A DNA stretch of 12,321 nucleotides, taken from positions 1,730,838 to 1,743,158 of the forward strand of contig CP070644.1 in the NCBI GenBank assembly GCA_020354155.1. The letters are read 5' to 3'. The translations under genes and the position numbers were made by a program. Under the pieces are notes generated by a model. It ran no database searches and was not told the DNA's origin. It saw only the letters and a program-made list of their open reading frames with translations. The stretch is from Nitrospiraceae bacterium (GTDB lineage: Bacteria; Nitrospirota; Thermodesulfovibrionia; UBA6902). Below are positions 5,282-11,744 of this stretch, in pieces. The stretch's first letter is position 1. Every line of letters begins with the position of its first letter.

Positions 5282-6211
5282 ATGGAAGAGACCCTGGGCA
5301 TCGAGGCCTCCATCCGCGGAAGCAAAGTAATGCTGCACGGCGACAGCGATGCTGTATCCAGAGCCGAAAAACTCATAAAAGAACTCTATGCCATCAACTC
5401 AAACGGGTATACCATCAGCCCCGAAGATATAAAGTACGCCCTCCGGGCCATTGAGGACAGGGACGATGATGATCAGGAAGAGAGCTCATCAGCATCGCAA
5501 ACCTCACCGCCGTCGCTGAAGGATTTTTTCCTGAGCAATATCCCTGTATCTTCAAAAAAGAAATTCATCGTTCCACGATCAGAGACCCAGAAGAAGTATA
5601 TCGACGCAATTAAACAGCACGACATGGTGATCGGCATAGGTCCAGCAGGAACAGGCAAGACCTATCTTGCAATGGCAATGGCCATAAACGCCCTGATAAA
5701 AAAGCAGGTGAGCAGAATCATTCTGGCAAGGCCCGCTGTCGAGGCAGGGGAACGGCTTGGCTTTCTGCCCGGCGATCTCTATGAAAAGGTCAATCCCTAC
5801 CTCAGGCCTCTTTATGATGCCCTCTTTGACATGATGGAGACGGAAAAGGCCCATAATCTTATTGAGCGGGGGGTCATCGAAATTGCACCCCTTGCCTTTA
5901 TGAGGGGGCGCACCCTGAATGATTCCTTCATCATTCTCGATGAAGCCCAGAACACAACATCAGAGCAGATGAAAATGTATCTGACACGCCTTGGATTTAA
6001 CTCAAAAACCGTTATAACAGGGGATGTTACACAGGTTGATCTCCCGCCTGGCAAGGTGTCGGGACTGAGCGAGATCGAGACACTTCTGAAGAATATTGAG
6101 GGATTAAGTTTTGTTTACTTTTCTGAGAAGGATGTGGTAAGACATAAGCTGGTTCAGAAAATTATCAAAGCTTATGAGAAATATGAAAAAAGCCGTAATG
6201 ATAGTCGATGA
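5282..6211 (+). CDS. phoH: PhoH family ATPase (PhoH-like protein)
   Basis: PhoH is a cytoplasmic P-loop ATPase linked to RNA metabolism; its exact substrate is unsettled. Counting from the ATG at 5282 (309 residues), Walker A is GPAGTGKT at 120-127, the conserved RPAVEAGERLGFLPGD lies at 150-165, and Walker B with DEAQN at 216-224. VITGDVTQVDLP follows at 244-255. An acidic, serine-rich linker (60-78) joins the small N-terminal domain to the ATPase core. Family members are usually about 320-340 residues and begin some 25 residues earlier, so the true start is probably near 5201 (see the separate entry). The stop overlaps the start of the HD phosphohydrolase gene by four bases (ATGA), indicating translational coupling in a phoH-pgpH-ybeY-dgkA operon like that of Bacillus. 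Confidence 0.93.
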   Translation: MEETLGIEASIRGSKVMLHGDSDAVSRAEKLIKELYAINSNGYTISPEDIKYALRAIEDRDDDDQEESSSASQTSPPSLKDFFLSNIPVSSKKKFIVPRSETQKKYIDAIKQHDMVIGIGPAGTGKTYLAMAMAINALIKKQVSRIILARPAVEAGERLGFLPGDLYEKVNPYLRPLYDALFDMMETEKAHNLIERGVIEIAPLAFMRGRTLNDSFIILDEAQNTTSEQMKMYLTRLGFNSKTVITGDVTQVDLPPGKVSGLSEIETLLKNIEGLSFVYFSEKDVVRHKLVQKIIKAYEKYEKSRNDSR

Positions 6212-7707
6212 AACGGGGTAAGGCAAAAAAGAAGGAAAAAAAGCCGATCCGCCTCAACAAAGAGACCCTTATCAAGATTACCCTCCTGGTGCTCTTTGCG
6301 GCAATCCTGAATGCCTCCATCGTGCTGGGCAACAGGTTCTCAGTCAGTACAATATCCGGTTCATTTCTTATAGCTGCTCTGCTGCTGATAATCCTTTACA
6401 AAGATTTCATCCGTTATAAACCGGAGATTAAAAAGGACTATAAGCTTCTCGCCCTGACAGGGATTCTCCTCTCCGGCAACATAGCCATCGGGCGGGCCAC
6501 GTATTATGTAATGGAAGGGTTTACCCAATGGTCGGGAACGGTAGACCCTTCGCTCCTCATCTACGCTGTTCCCCTGGCCACCGGTGCAATGCTGACTGCA
6601 TTGCTGATTGATATCCACACAGCTATTGTATTTACCGTCATAACAAGCCTCGTGTCCGGCGTATGGCATGATAATCCGTTGTATTCAATTTATGTATTTG
6701 CTTCCGGATTGACAGCGGCCTTTGGAGTGATACGTTGCAAGAGACGTTCTGCCATCTGGAGAGCAGGACTCTATGTCAGTCTTGTAAACGTAAGTACCGC
6801 ATTGATGATTACCCTCTTCGAGGGCCATATACTGAGCATTGATCCTCTGATTATACTTGGCGCTGCGCTTGCAAACGGCATCGTGGTTGCCATGCTCGTC
6901 TCAGCCCTGCTGCCGCCCTTTGAGCATCTTTTTAATCTCACCACTGATATCAGCCTGCTGGAACTCCTTGATCTGAACCAGCCGCTTATGCGTGAACTGC
7001 TCGTCGAGGCACCGGGCACCTATCATCACAGTATTATTGTGGGCAACCTGGCAGAGGCAGCTGCCGAGGCCATTGGAGTTGATCCCCTGCTTGCAAGGGT
7101 GAGCGCCTATTATCACGATATAGGAAAAATCAAGATGCCTGACTATTTTGTCGAAAACCAGGTGACTTCGGTAAGCATGCATGACAAGCTTGCACCGAGG
7201 ATGAGCAGCCTTATCCTTCTTTCCCATGTAAAGGAAGGTGTCGAACTTGCCAGGACACATAAACTGCCCGACCCTGTTATTGATATTATTCAGCAGCATC
7301 ACGGTTCCTCTGTACAGACGTTCTTCTATCAGAAAGCCCGGGAACACTACGATAACAAACTCACGCCTCCTGTAACCGAAGAGGATTTCAGGTATCCCGG
7401 CCCAAAGCCCCAGACCCGTGTTGCTGCACTGGTTCTTATGGCCGATGCCGTGGAAGCCTCGTCAAGAGTGCTGACAGATACATCTCCTGCACGAGTCTCT
7501 TTGCTGGTGGACAGAATCATAAACCACTGCTTCATTGACGGACAGCTTGACGACTGCGAACTTACCTTTAAGGACATACGGGAAATCAAGAGCCACTTTG
7601 TATACCTCCTTTCCAGCATGTATCATAAGCGGGTAAACTATCCGGGATTCGAAATCAAAGGTGATGATACTCATACGAAACCAGCAAAGGCATCGGCCCC
7701 TGAATAA
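6208..7707 (+). CDS. Membrane HD phosphohydrolase of the PgpH/YqfF type (predicted c-di-AMP phosphodiesterase), short form
   Basis: This 499-residue protein has a basic N-terminal tail (2-19). About seven to eight hydrophobic segments follow between residues 22 and 234, then a cytoplasmic HD domain (about 265-475). Metal-site residues typical of HDIG proteins are visible: YHHS at 272-275, HDIGK at 303-307, H340, the HH pair at 364-365 and D413 in MADAVE. YFVENQ (313-318) is characteristic of the 7TM-HD family. PgpH of Listeria and YqfF of Bacillus hydrolyse c-di-AMP, and the phoH-ybeY-dgkA neighbourhood is the same. Family members are usually over 700 residues because of a large extracellular domain after the first helix. 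Here the first helix (22-40) is followed almost at once by the next, so that sensor domain is absent. Activity on c-di-AMP is inferred. Confidence 0.88.
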   Translation: MKRGKAKKKEKKPIRLNKETLIKITLLVLFAAILNASIVLGNRFSVSTISGSFLIAALLLIILYKDFIRYKPEIKKDYKLLALTGILLSGNIAIGRATYYVMEGFTQWSGTVDPSLLIYAVPLATGAMLTALLIDIHTAIVFTVITSLVSGVWHDNPLYSIYVFASGLTAAFGVIRCKRRSAIWRAGLYVSLVNVSTALMITLFEGHILSIDPLIILGAALANGIVVAMLVSALLPPFEHLFNLTTDISLLELLDLNQPLMRELLVEAPGTYHHSIIVGNLAEAAAEAIGVDPLLARVSAYYHDIGKIKMPDYFVENQVTSVSMHDKLAPRMSSLILLSHVKEGVELARTHKLPDPVIDIIQQHHGSSVQTFFYQKAREHYDNKLTPPVTEEDFRYPGPKPQTRVAALVLMADAVEASSRVLTDTSPARVSLLVDRIINHCFIDGQLDDCELTFKDIREIKSHFVYLLSSMYHKRVNYPGFEIKGDDTHTKPAKASAPE

Positions 7708-8092
7708 AGCACGGATTCAAAGAACGGCCCGCACAATTCTTTCCCTTTTAGATCAGTCAACGGCGGAACTCAGTATATTCTTTGTCGGCAACAGAAAAAT
7801 GAAGCAGTTGAATGCCGATTACCGGGGCATAAACAAAGTGACTGACGTTCTGTCATTTGAAACCGCCCTTCCCGTGCAGCATGATGGCGGCGCAATACTC
7901 GGTGATGTGGTAATCAACATACCAAGGGCAGAGTCTCAGGCAAAAGAATACGGTACGACCTTCTATGAAGAACTCTTCAGGCTCCTCATTCACGGCACGC
8001 TGCACCTGCTTGGTTATGATCATGAGGAATCCTATTACCGCGCAAGAAAAATGAGAAACAAAGAAGAGGAGTTGCTGAGCAAGTGCCTTTAA
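7661..8092 (+). CDS. ybeY: Endoribonuclease YbeY (16S rRNA maturation factor)
   Basis: YbeY is a zinc-dependent single-strand endoribonuclease needed for 16S rRNA 3'-end maturation and ribosome quality control. The 143-residue length is normal. The zinc motif HGTLHLLGYDH (residues 111-121) supplies His111, His115 and His121. The conserved TDVLSF (61-66) and LGDVVI (80-85) are also present. The gene starts within the end of the HD phosphohydrolase gene, overlapping by 47 bases. Initiation is either GTG at 7661 or ATG at 7664; AAAGG just upstream leaves short spacing for both. The end overlaps the next gene by ten bases, so translation is likely coupled through the operon. Confidence 0.95.
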   Translation: MMILIRNQQRHRPLNKARIQRTARTILSLLDQSTAELSIFFVGNRKMKQLNADYRGINKVTDVLSFETALPVQHDGGAILGDVVINIPRAESQAKEYGTTFYEELFRLLIHGTLHLLGYDHEESYYRARKMRNKEEELLSKCL

Positions 8093-8781
8093 GAAAGTGG
8101 ATCAAAAGCACCAATCACGCCATTGAAGGAATCCTGCATGCTGCAAAAACAGAGCGCCATATGCGCTACCACCTCTATGCCGCTGTAATAGTCCTCTTGG
8201 CAAGTTTTGCCCTTGGCATAAGCTGGACTGAATTCATTGCCCTTGTCATCCTTTCAATTGTTGTGATTTCTGTTGAGATGGTGAACACCGCCATAGAAGC
8301 TATTACTGACATTCTCTATAAAGAGCACGACCCGAAGGCAAAGGAAATAAAGGACATTGCAGCCGGGGCCGTACTCATCACTGCCCTTGGGGCTGCCATT
8401 GTGGGGTATATCATTCTCTACGAACCGACAAAGAGTTTTTTTTACCGGGGTCTTACCATTGCAAAACATTCAGGCTCCGACATAGCCGTCATTGCCTTGG
8501 TTCTGGTATTGATACTTGTGGTAATAACCAAGTCTTTCTTCGGCAGGGGCAAGCCATTGCGCGGCGGTATGCCAAGCGGTCACGCAGCAGTTTCATTTTC
8601 CATCTGGGTCGCCGTTACCTTTATCACTGAAAGCTTTATGCCCTCAGCTCTTACATTTATCCTGGCTGTTTTTATCGCCCAGAGCAGGGTCAGCATTGGG
8701 GCGCATAAACCCCTGGAAGTGATAGCAGGCGGTCTGCTTGGAACAGCCGTGACCTTTCTGCTTTTCAAGATTTTTGCCTAG
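8083..8781 (+). CDS. Fused DgkA-type lipid kinase and PAP2 phosphatase membrane protein
   Basis: The 232-residue protein joins two lipid-phosphate enzymes. Residues 1-115 are a prokaryotic diacylglycerol/undecaprenol kinase domain. It has AIEGILHAAKTERHMRYH (13-30), the catalytic-site region EMVNTAIEAITD (65-76) and KAKEIKDIAAGAVL (85-98). Residues 130-232 are a PAP2 domain with K150...K157-P, PSGHAA (164-169) and SRVSIGAH (201-208). Two signature positions are conservatively changed: the RP of motif 1 is KP, and the acid after motif 3 is Glu212 rather than Asp. Six to seven membrane helices are expected. Such a protein could phosphorylate undecaprenol and dephosphorylate undecaprenyl or phosphatidyl phosphates; substrates are inferred. 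The start is GTG at 8083, inside the ybeY end; dgkA follows ybeY in Firmicutes too. Confidence 0.88.
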   Translation: MPLRKWIKSTNHAIEGILHAAKTERHMRYHLYAAVIVLLASFALGISWTEFIALVILSIVVISVEMVNTAIEAITDILYKEHDPKAKEIKDIAAGAVLITALGAAIVGYIILYEPTKSFFYRGLTIAKHSGSDIAVIALVLVLILVVITKSFFGRGKPLRGGMPSGHAAVSFSIWVAVTFITESFMPSALTFILAVFIAQSRVSIGAHKPLEVIAGGLLGTAVTFLLFKIFA

Positions 8782-8800
8782 TTTTTTCTGAATATTCATG

Positions 8801-8888
8801 AAAAAGATTTCTCCTTTCACCTTCCGGCAGACAGGCTCGAAATGAAGGCATGTTTGTCATTCCAAAGGAGTGACGACCGGGGAATCTT
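8801..8888. repeat. GTCATTCC-type repeat, permuted copy B
   Basis: The 197-base gap after the kinase-phosphatase gene contains AAAAAGATTTCTC (8801-8813) and CTCGAAATGA (8836-8845). These correspond to the right half of the element at 1991-2078. They are followed by GTCATTCC (8856-8863) and GGAATCTT (8881-8888), which correspond to its left half. The two halves are therefore in swapped order relative to copy A, as if two adjacent copies were truncated. A GGCAGACAGG motif at 8826-8835 resembles the GGCAGGCAGG at 3601 and 11669. Confidence 0.5.
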
Positions 8889-8978
8889 AAACATCAGTCG
8901 AGTCGAGGTTCAACCTCTGCATGAGTAACAAAACGATTTCTCACTTTCACAATAGTTATGGTAGTGTAAAATAATCCT

Positions 8979-9431
8979 ATGAACAACAAATTAAAAAAAT
9001 TCGATCCTGCCGTTGACAAACGCATTCTTATCGCACTGTCAGGGACGATCTGGACCTTTGTGGGAATCATTCTCTGCAACCTTTCCCTCAACTGGCTCCT
9101 GGATTCAGCAGGAGAGGACTTACTCGTCATTGCTGCAGCCGGTATTGTTGCAGCGCTGCTGATCGGTTACTTTGGTTTTCTGAAGATTGTAAACAGGAAC
9201 ATCGACCGCATCGTAGCCAAACCGTCAAAAGTATGTATTTTTGCCTTTCAGCCCTGGAAAAGCTATTTCATTGTGATTATTATGATAACGCTCGGAATAT
9301 TCCTCCGGAGTTCCCCTGTCCCGAAAAAATATCTCTCCATTATTTATAGTGGATTTGGCGGTGCCATGATCCTCTCAAGCCTCAAGTATCACTGGGTATT
9401 TATTAAAATGCTTATAACTCCCCAGAAATAG
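8979..9431 (+). CDS. Hypothetical four-helix membrane protein
   Basis: I do not recognise the family. The 150-residue protein has a short basic N terminus and four predicted membrane helices, about residues 16-38, 47-69, 93-110 and 118-136. There is a basic loop between helices 2 and 3 (VNRNIDRIVAKPSK, 71-84) and the segment FQPWKSYF at 90-97. The start at ATG 8979 has no Shine-Dalgarno sequence. TAAAAT at 8967-8972 could be a -10 element placed so that the message would be nearly leaderless, but a -35 is poor. The gene stands alone between a repeat-bearing gap and the rpmH promoter region. The hydrophobic periodicity and codon use support a real gene; the function cannot be guessed. Confidence 0.75.
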   Translation: MNNKLKKFDPAVDKRILIALSGTIWTFVGIILCNLSLNWLLDSAGEDLLVIAAAGIVAALLIGYFGFLKIVNRNIDRIVAKPSKVCIFAFQPWKSYFIVIIMITLGIFLRSSPVPKKYLSIIYSGFGGAMILSSLKYHWVFIKMLITPQK

Positions 9432-9485
9432 GTGAATTCCCCTGGTTACCCCCTTGACGGGGACCTGACTAAGCCTATGCACTGA

Positions 9486-9514
9486 TTGATTTTTTATTCC
9501 CGTATCAGTAGAAT
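9486..9514 (+). promoter_or_regulatory. Sigma-70-like promoter of rpmH
   Basis: TTGATT (9486-9491) and TAGAAT (9509-9514) are separated by the ideal 17 bases. The -10 matches consensus at five positions and the -35 at four. Transcription would begin near 9521, giving a leader of about 60 bases before rpmH. A direct repeat TTATTCCYGTA occurs in the spacer (9494-9504) and in the leader (9551-9561). Confidence 0.6.
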
Positions 9515-9579
9515 AGTTGTTCGGAATTCGGAGCGTGCATGTTTTGCTCATTATTCCTGTACGTTAAAGGGAGAAAGCA

Positions 9580-9717
9580 ATGACTTATACTACGTATCGT
9601 CCTAAAAATAAAAAAAGAAAAAGAACTCATGGATTTCTTTCGAGAATGAGCACACCGGGCGGCCGTAAGGTCATCAAAAGAAGACGTGCCAAAGGTCGAA
9701 GCAAGTTATCTGTTTAA
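9580..9717 (+). CDS. rpmH: Large ribosomal subunit protein bL34
   Basis: This 45-codon gene encodes bL34, a small basic protein of the 50S subunit. The sequence begins MTYTTYRPKNKKRKRTHGFL and continues SRMSTPGGRKVIKRRRAKGR. That matches the KRKRTHGF, GGRKV and RRRAKGR signature of the family. A strong Shine-Dalgarno sequence (AAGGGAGA, 9567-9574) precedes the ATG by five to six bases and fixes the start. It is preceded by a good promoter. In most bacteria rnpA follows directly; here only 111 bases without that gene separate it from yidD. No DnaA boxes or dnaA gene are seen upstream, so this is not evidently the replication origin. Confidence 0.97.
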   Translation: MTYTTYRPKNKKRKRTHGFLSRMSTPGGRKVIKRRRAKGRSKLSV

Positions 9718-9828
9718 GAGTAAACACTGTTGAATACATCAGGCCCTGTATCGTTTCTTCGACCTACAAATCCTGTGTCGGGAATGTTCCATAATAATTC
9801 AGGTTTCACATTTATGAGGATAGGCTAG

Positions 9829-10083
9829 TTGAAGACTTTTGTGATCTTTGCTGTCAGGCAATATCAAAAATACATATCACCCTTTCTGTCGCAATCCTGC
9901 AGATTTTTCCCTTCCTGTTCCAGTTACTGTATAGATGCCGTTGAGAGCAGAGGAACTATACAGGGGTTATGGCTTTCTATCAAAAGAGTGCTCAGGTGCC
10001 ACCCCTTTCATCCCGGTGGATATGATCCGGTAATGCCCGTCGATGTACAGTTCAATAACAATGGGGAGAAAAAAGTAATTTAA
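9829..10083 (+). CDS. yidD: Membrane protein insertion efficiency factor YidD
   Basis: YidD is a small membrane-associated protein that assists YidC-dependent insertion of inner-membrane proteins. The 84-residue sequence carries the family hallmarks: YQKYISPFLSQSCRFFPSCS (residues 12-31) with paired cysteines, Y33, GLWLSIKRVLRCHPFHPGGYDP (46-67) and a short polar tail. Initiation is at TTG 9829; GAGGA at 9816-9820 is at proper spacing, and the family normally starts about ten residues before the YQKYISP motif, so this start fits. A stop codon of another short frame (TAG 9826-9828) touches the start. The gene overlaps the yidC start by one base (TAATG), indicating coupled translation of yidD and yidC. 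Confidence 0.95.
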   Translation: MKTFVIFAVRQYQKYISPFLSQSCRFFPSCSSYCIDAVESRGTIQGLWLSIKRVLRCHPFHPGGYDPVMPVDVQFNNNGEKKVI

Positions 10084-11642
10084 TGGATAAGAGAACGATA
10101 TTGGCAGTTGCTTTATCAGTCATGGTACTGGTAGTCTGGTCCTTTTTTGCCCCGAAGAAGCCTGTTCAGGAGCCTCAGGCCCCTGTTGCCAGTGGACCGG
10201 CTGTTCAGTCAGCGCCTCCTGTCAGGAATGATTTACAGGAGTCTCCCGCAGCTCCTGCACCTGTTGCTGCTGCTACTGCAGCAATGCCTGCTGTTGAACG
10301 TGCCGAGGCAAAAGATATAGTCATAGAAACAGATCTGTACAAAGCTGTCTTTTCGACTCAGGGAGCGATCATCAAGTCATGGGAACTGAAAAAATATAAA
10401 GACAACAATGGCATGCCCGTGGCGCTCCTGAAAAAACCCGGCATTATTCCAGCGCTTGGCATTATGCTGGAAGACTCCCGGCGGAACCTTCCGCAGCAGT
10501 CACTCTATACAGCTTCAGCGGAAAGACTTGTCCTCTCCGAGGGAAGAAAAAAGGAGGGCGAGGTCATCTTTACCTTAAGCAAGGATGGGATGCTGATACG
10601 GAAGCGCTTTGTCTTCTACAATGACCATTACAAGGTTGACATGTCCGTAGAAACCTCAAACACCCCTGAATTCTCTGTTCCCCTGGGAACCGGATTCGGC
10701 ATTTATGACACGAATGGCGGAAGCCAGACTCACAGCGGCCCCGTCGTGCTCGTCGACGACGACAGACAGGAATTCAAGGCAGGCGACGACCCGAAATTTC
10801 TGACAGGTGTAATCAGCTGGATCGCACAGGAGGACAGTTACTTTACTGCTGCTTTGATTCCCCTCTCTGCTACAGAAGGCGTGAGCGTCTGGAATGAAGG
10901 CACCTCTGCAGAGATTTCACTGAAAATGAAACCGCAGAAGAATGACTTTATATTCTATGCAGGCCCCAAGGAATATGACAGACTTAAGGCCTTGAATAAA
11001 AAGCTGGAACACCTTGTTGACTTTGGCTGGTTTGCTTTTGTGGCAATGCCTCTCTTCTGGGTGCTGAAATATTTTTACTCATTCACCGGCAATTACGGGT
11101 GGTCCATAATACTCCTGACCATCGTTACAAGGGTCCCCTTTATTCCTATTATGGCCAAGAGTCAGAAGTCCATGAAAAAAATGCAGAAGGTCCAGCCGCT
11201 CATGGCAGAGCTCAAGGAAAAATACAAAAATGATGCGGCAAAGCTGCAGAAGGAAACCATGGAGCTCTACAAAAAACACAAGGTCAATCCAATCGGCGGC
11301 TGTCTGCCCATGTTCCTGCAGATACCGGTCTTCATTGCCCTCTTTAATGTACTGCAAAAGGCAATTGAACTGCGTGGTGCTCCCTGGATTTTCTGGATAA
11401 CCGACCTCTCCGTGAAAGATCCTTATTATGTATTGCCTATTGTTATGGGTCTTACGATGGTACTGCAGCAGAAAATGACGCCCTCTGCAATGGACCCCAA
11501 GCAGGCCAAGATAATGATGCTTATGCCCATAGTATTTACCTTCATGTTCCTTTCTTTTGCCTCAGGTCTTGTACTCTACTGGCTTGTCAATAATATTCTC
11601 GGTATAGCCCAGCAATTTCACACCAATAGAAAAGCGGACTGA
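10083..11642 (+). CDS. yidC: Membrane protein insertase YidC
   Basis: YidC inserts and folds inner-membrane proteins, alone or with SecYEG. The 519-residue protein is of the long diderm type. It has an N-terminal membrane helix (residues 5-22), an Ala/Pro-rich linker (24-70) and a periplasmic P1 beta domain (about 78-300). Then comes the conserved core: helices near 312-332 and 338-357, a charged cytoplasmic hairpin (SQKSMKKMQKVQPLMAELKE, 360-379), the NPIGGCLPMFLQIPVF segment (402-417), and helices at 446-462 and 476-506. Arg350 corresponds to the conserved positively charged residue in the hydrophilic groove. A GGGGAG stretch lies upstream, but spacing is long; coupling to yidD through TAATG is more likely. 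The usual jag gene does not follow. Confidence 0.98.
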   Translation: MDKRTILAVALSVMVLVVWSFFAPKKPVQEPQAPVASGPAVQSAPPVRNDLQESPAAPAPVAAATAAMPAVERAEAKDIVIETDLYKAVFSTQGAIIKSWELKKYKDNNGMPVALLKKPGIIPALGIMLEDSRRNLPQQSLYTASAERLVLSEGRKKEGEVIFTLSKDGMLIRKRFVFYNDHYKVDMSVETSNTPEFSVPLGTGFGIYDTNGGSQTHSGPVVLVDDDRQEFKAGDDPKFLTGVISWIAQEDSYFTAALIPLSATEGVSVWNEGTSAEISLKMKPQKNDFIFYAGPKEYDRLKALNKKLEHLVDFGWFAFVAMPLFWVLKYFYSFTGNYGWSIILLTIVTRVPFIPIMAKSQKSMKKMQKVQPLMAELKEKYKNDAAKLQKETMELYKKHKVNPIGGCLPMFLQIPVFIALFNVLQKAIELRGAPWIFWITDLSVKDPYYVLPIVMGLTMVLQQKMTPSAMDPKQAKIMMLMPIVFTFMFLSFASGLVLYWLVNNILGIAQQFHTNRKAD

Positions 11643-11660
11643 CAGGTATCAGCCCACAGG

Positions 11661-11678
11661 CCTTGCCGGCAGGCAGGG
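11661..11678. repeat. Short hairpin in the yidC-mnmE gap
   Basis: CCTTGCC (11661-11667) and GGCAGGG (11672-11678) pair over seven positions, one of them a T-G wobble, around the loop GGCA. There is no T tract afterward, so it is not a typical terminator. The GGCAGGCAGG in it recurs at 3601-3610, again in an intergenic gap. Confidence 0.4.
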
Positions 11679-11744
11679 ATCAGGTTTCAGCACAGAAACA
11701 TCATGAGGCTGACCACTGACCGTTGAATCCTGTAAACTATTGAG

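Noticed and set aside
9440..9475. Hairpin-like CCCC/GGGG sequence after the hypothetical gene, considered as a terminator, and TTGACG at 9454-9459 as a -35 box
   Set aside because: The stem is irregular with no T tract, and no acceptable -10 lies at proper spacing; the promoter at 9486-9514 is better.
9432..9579. Region upstream of rpmH considered as a replication origin
   Set aside because: No cluster of TTATCCACA-type DnaA boxes and no dnaA gene are present in the window.
9730..9828. 32-codon frame between rpmH and yidD, considered as a remnant of rnpA
   Set aside because: It lacks the RNR-type motif and basic helices of RnpA, starts at TTG without a Shine-Dalgarno sequence, and is too short; probably chance.
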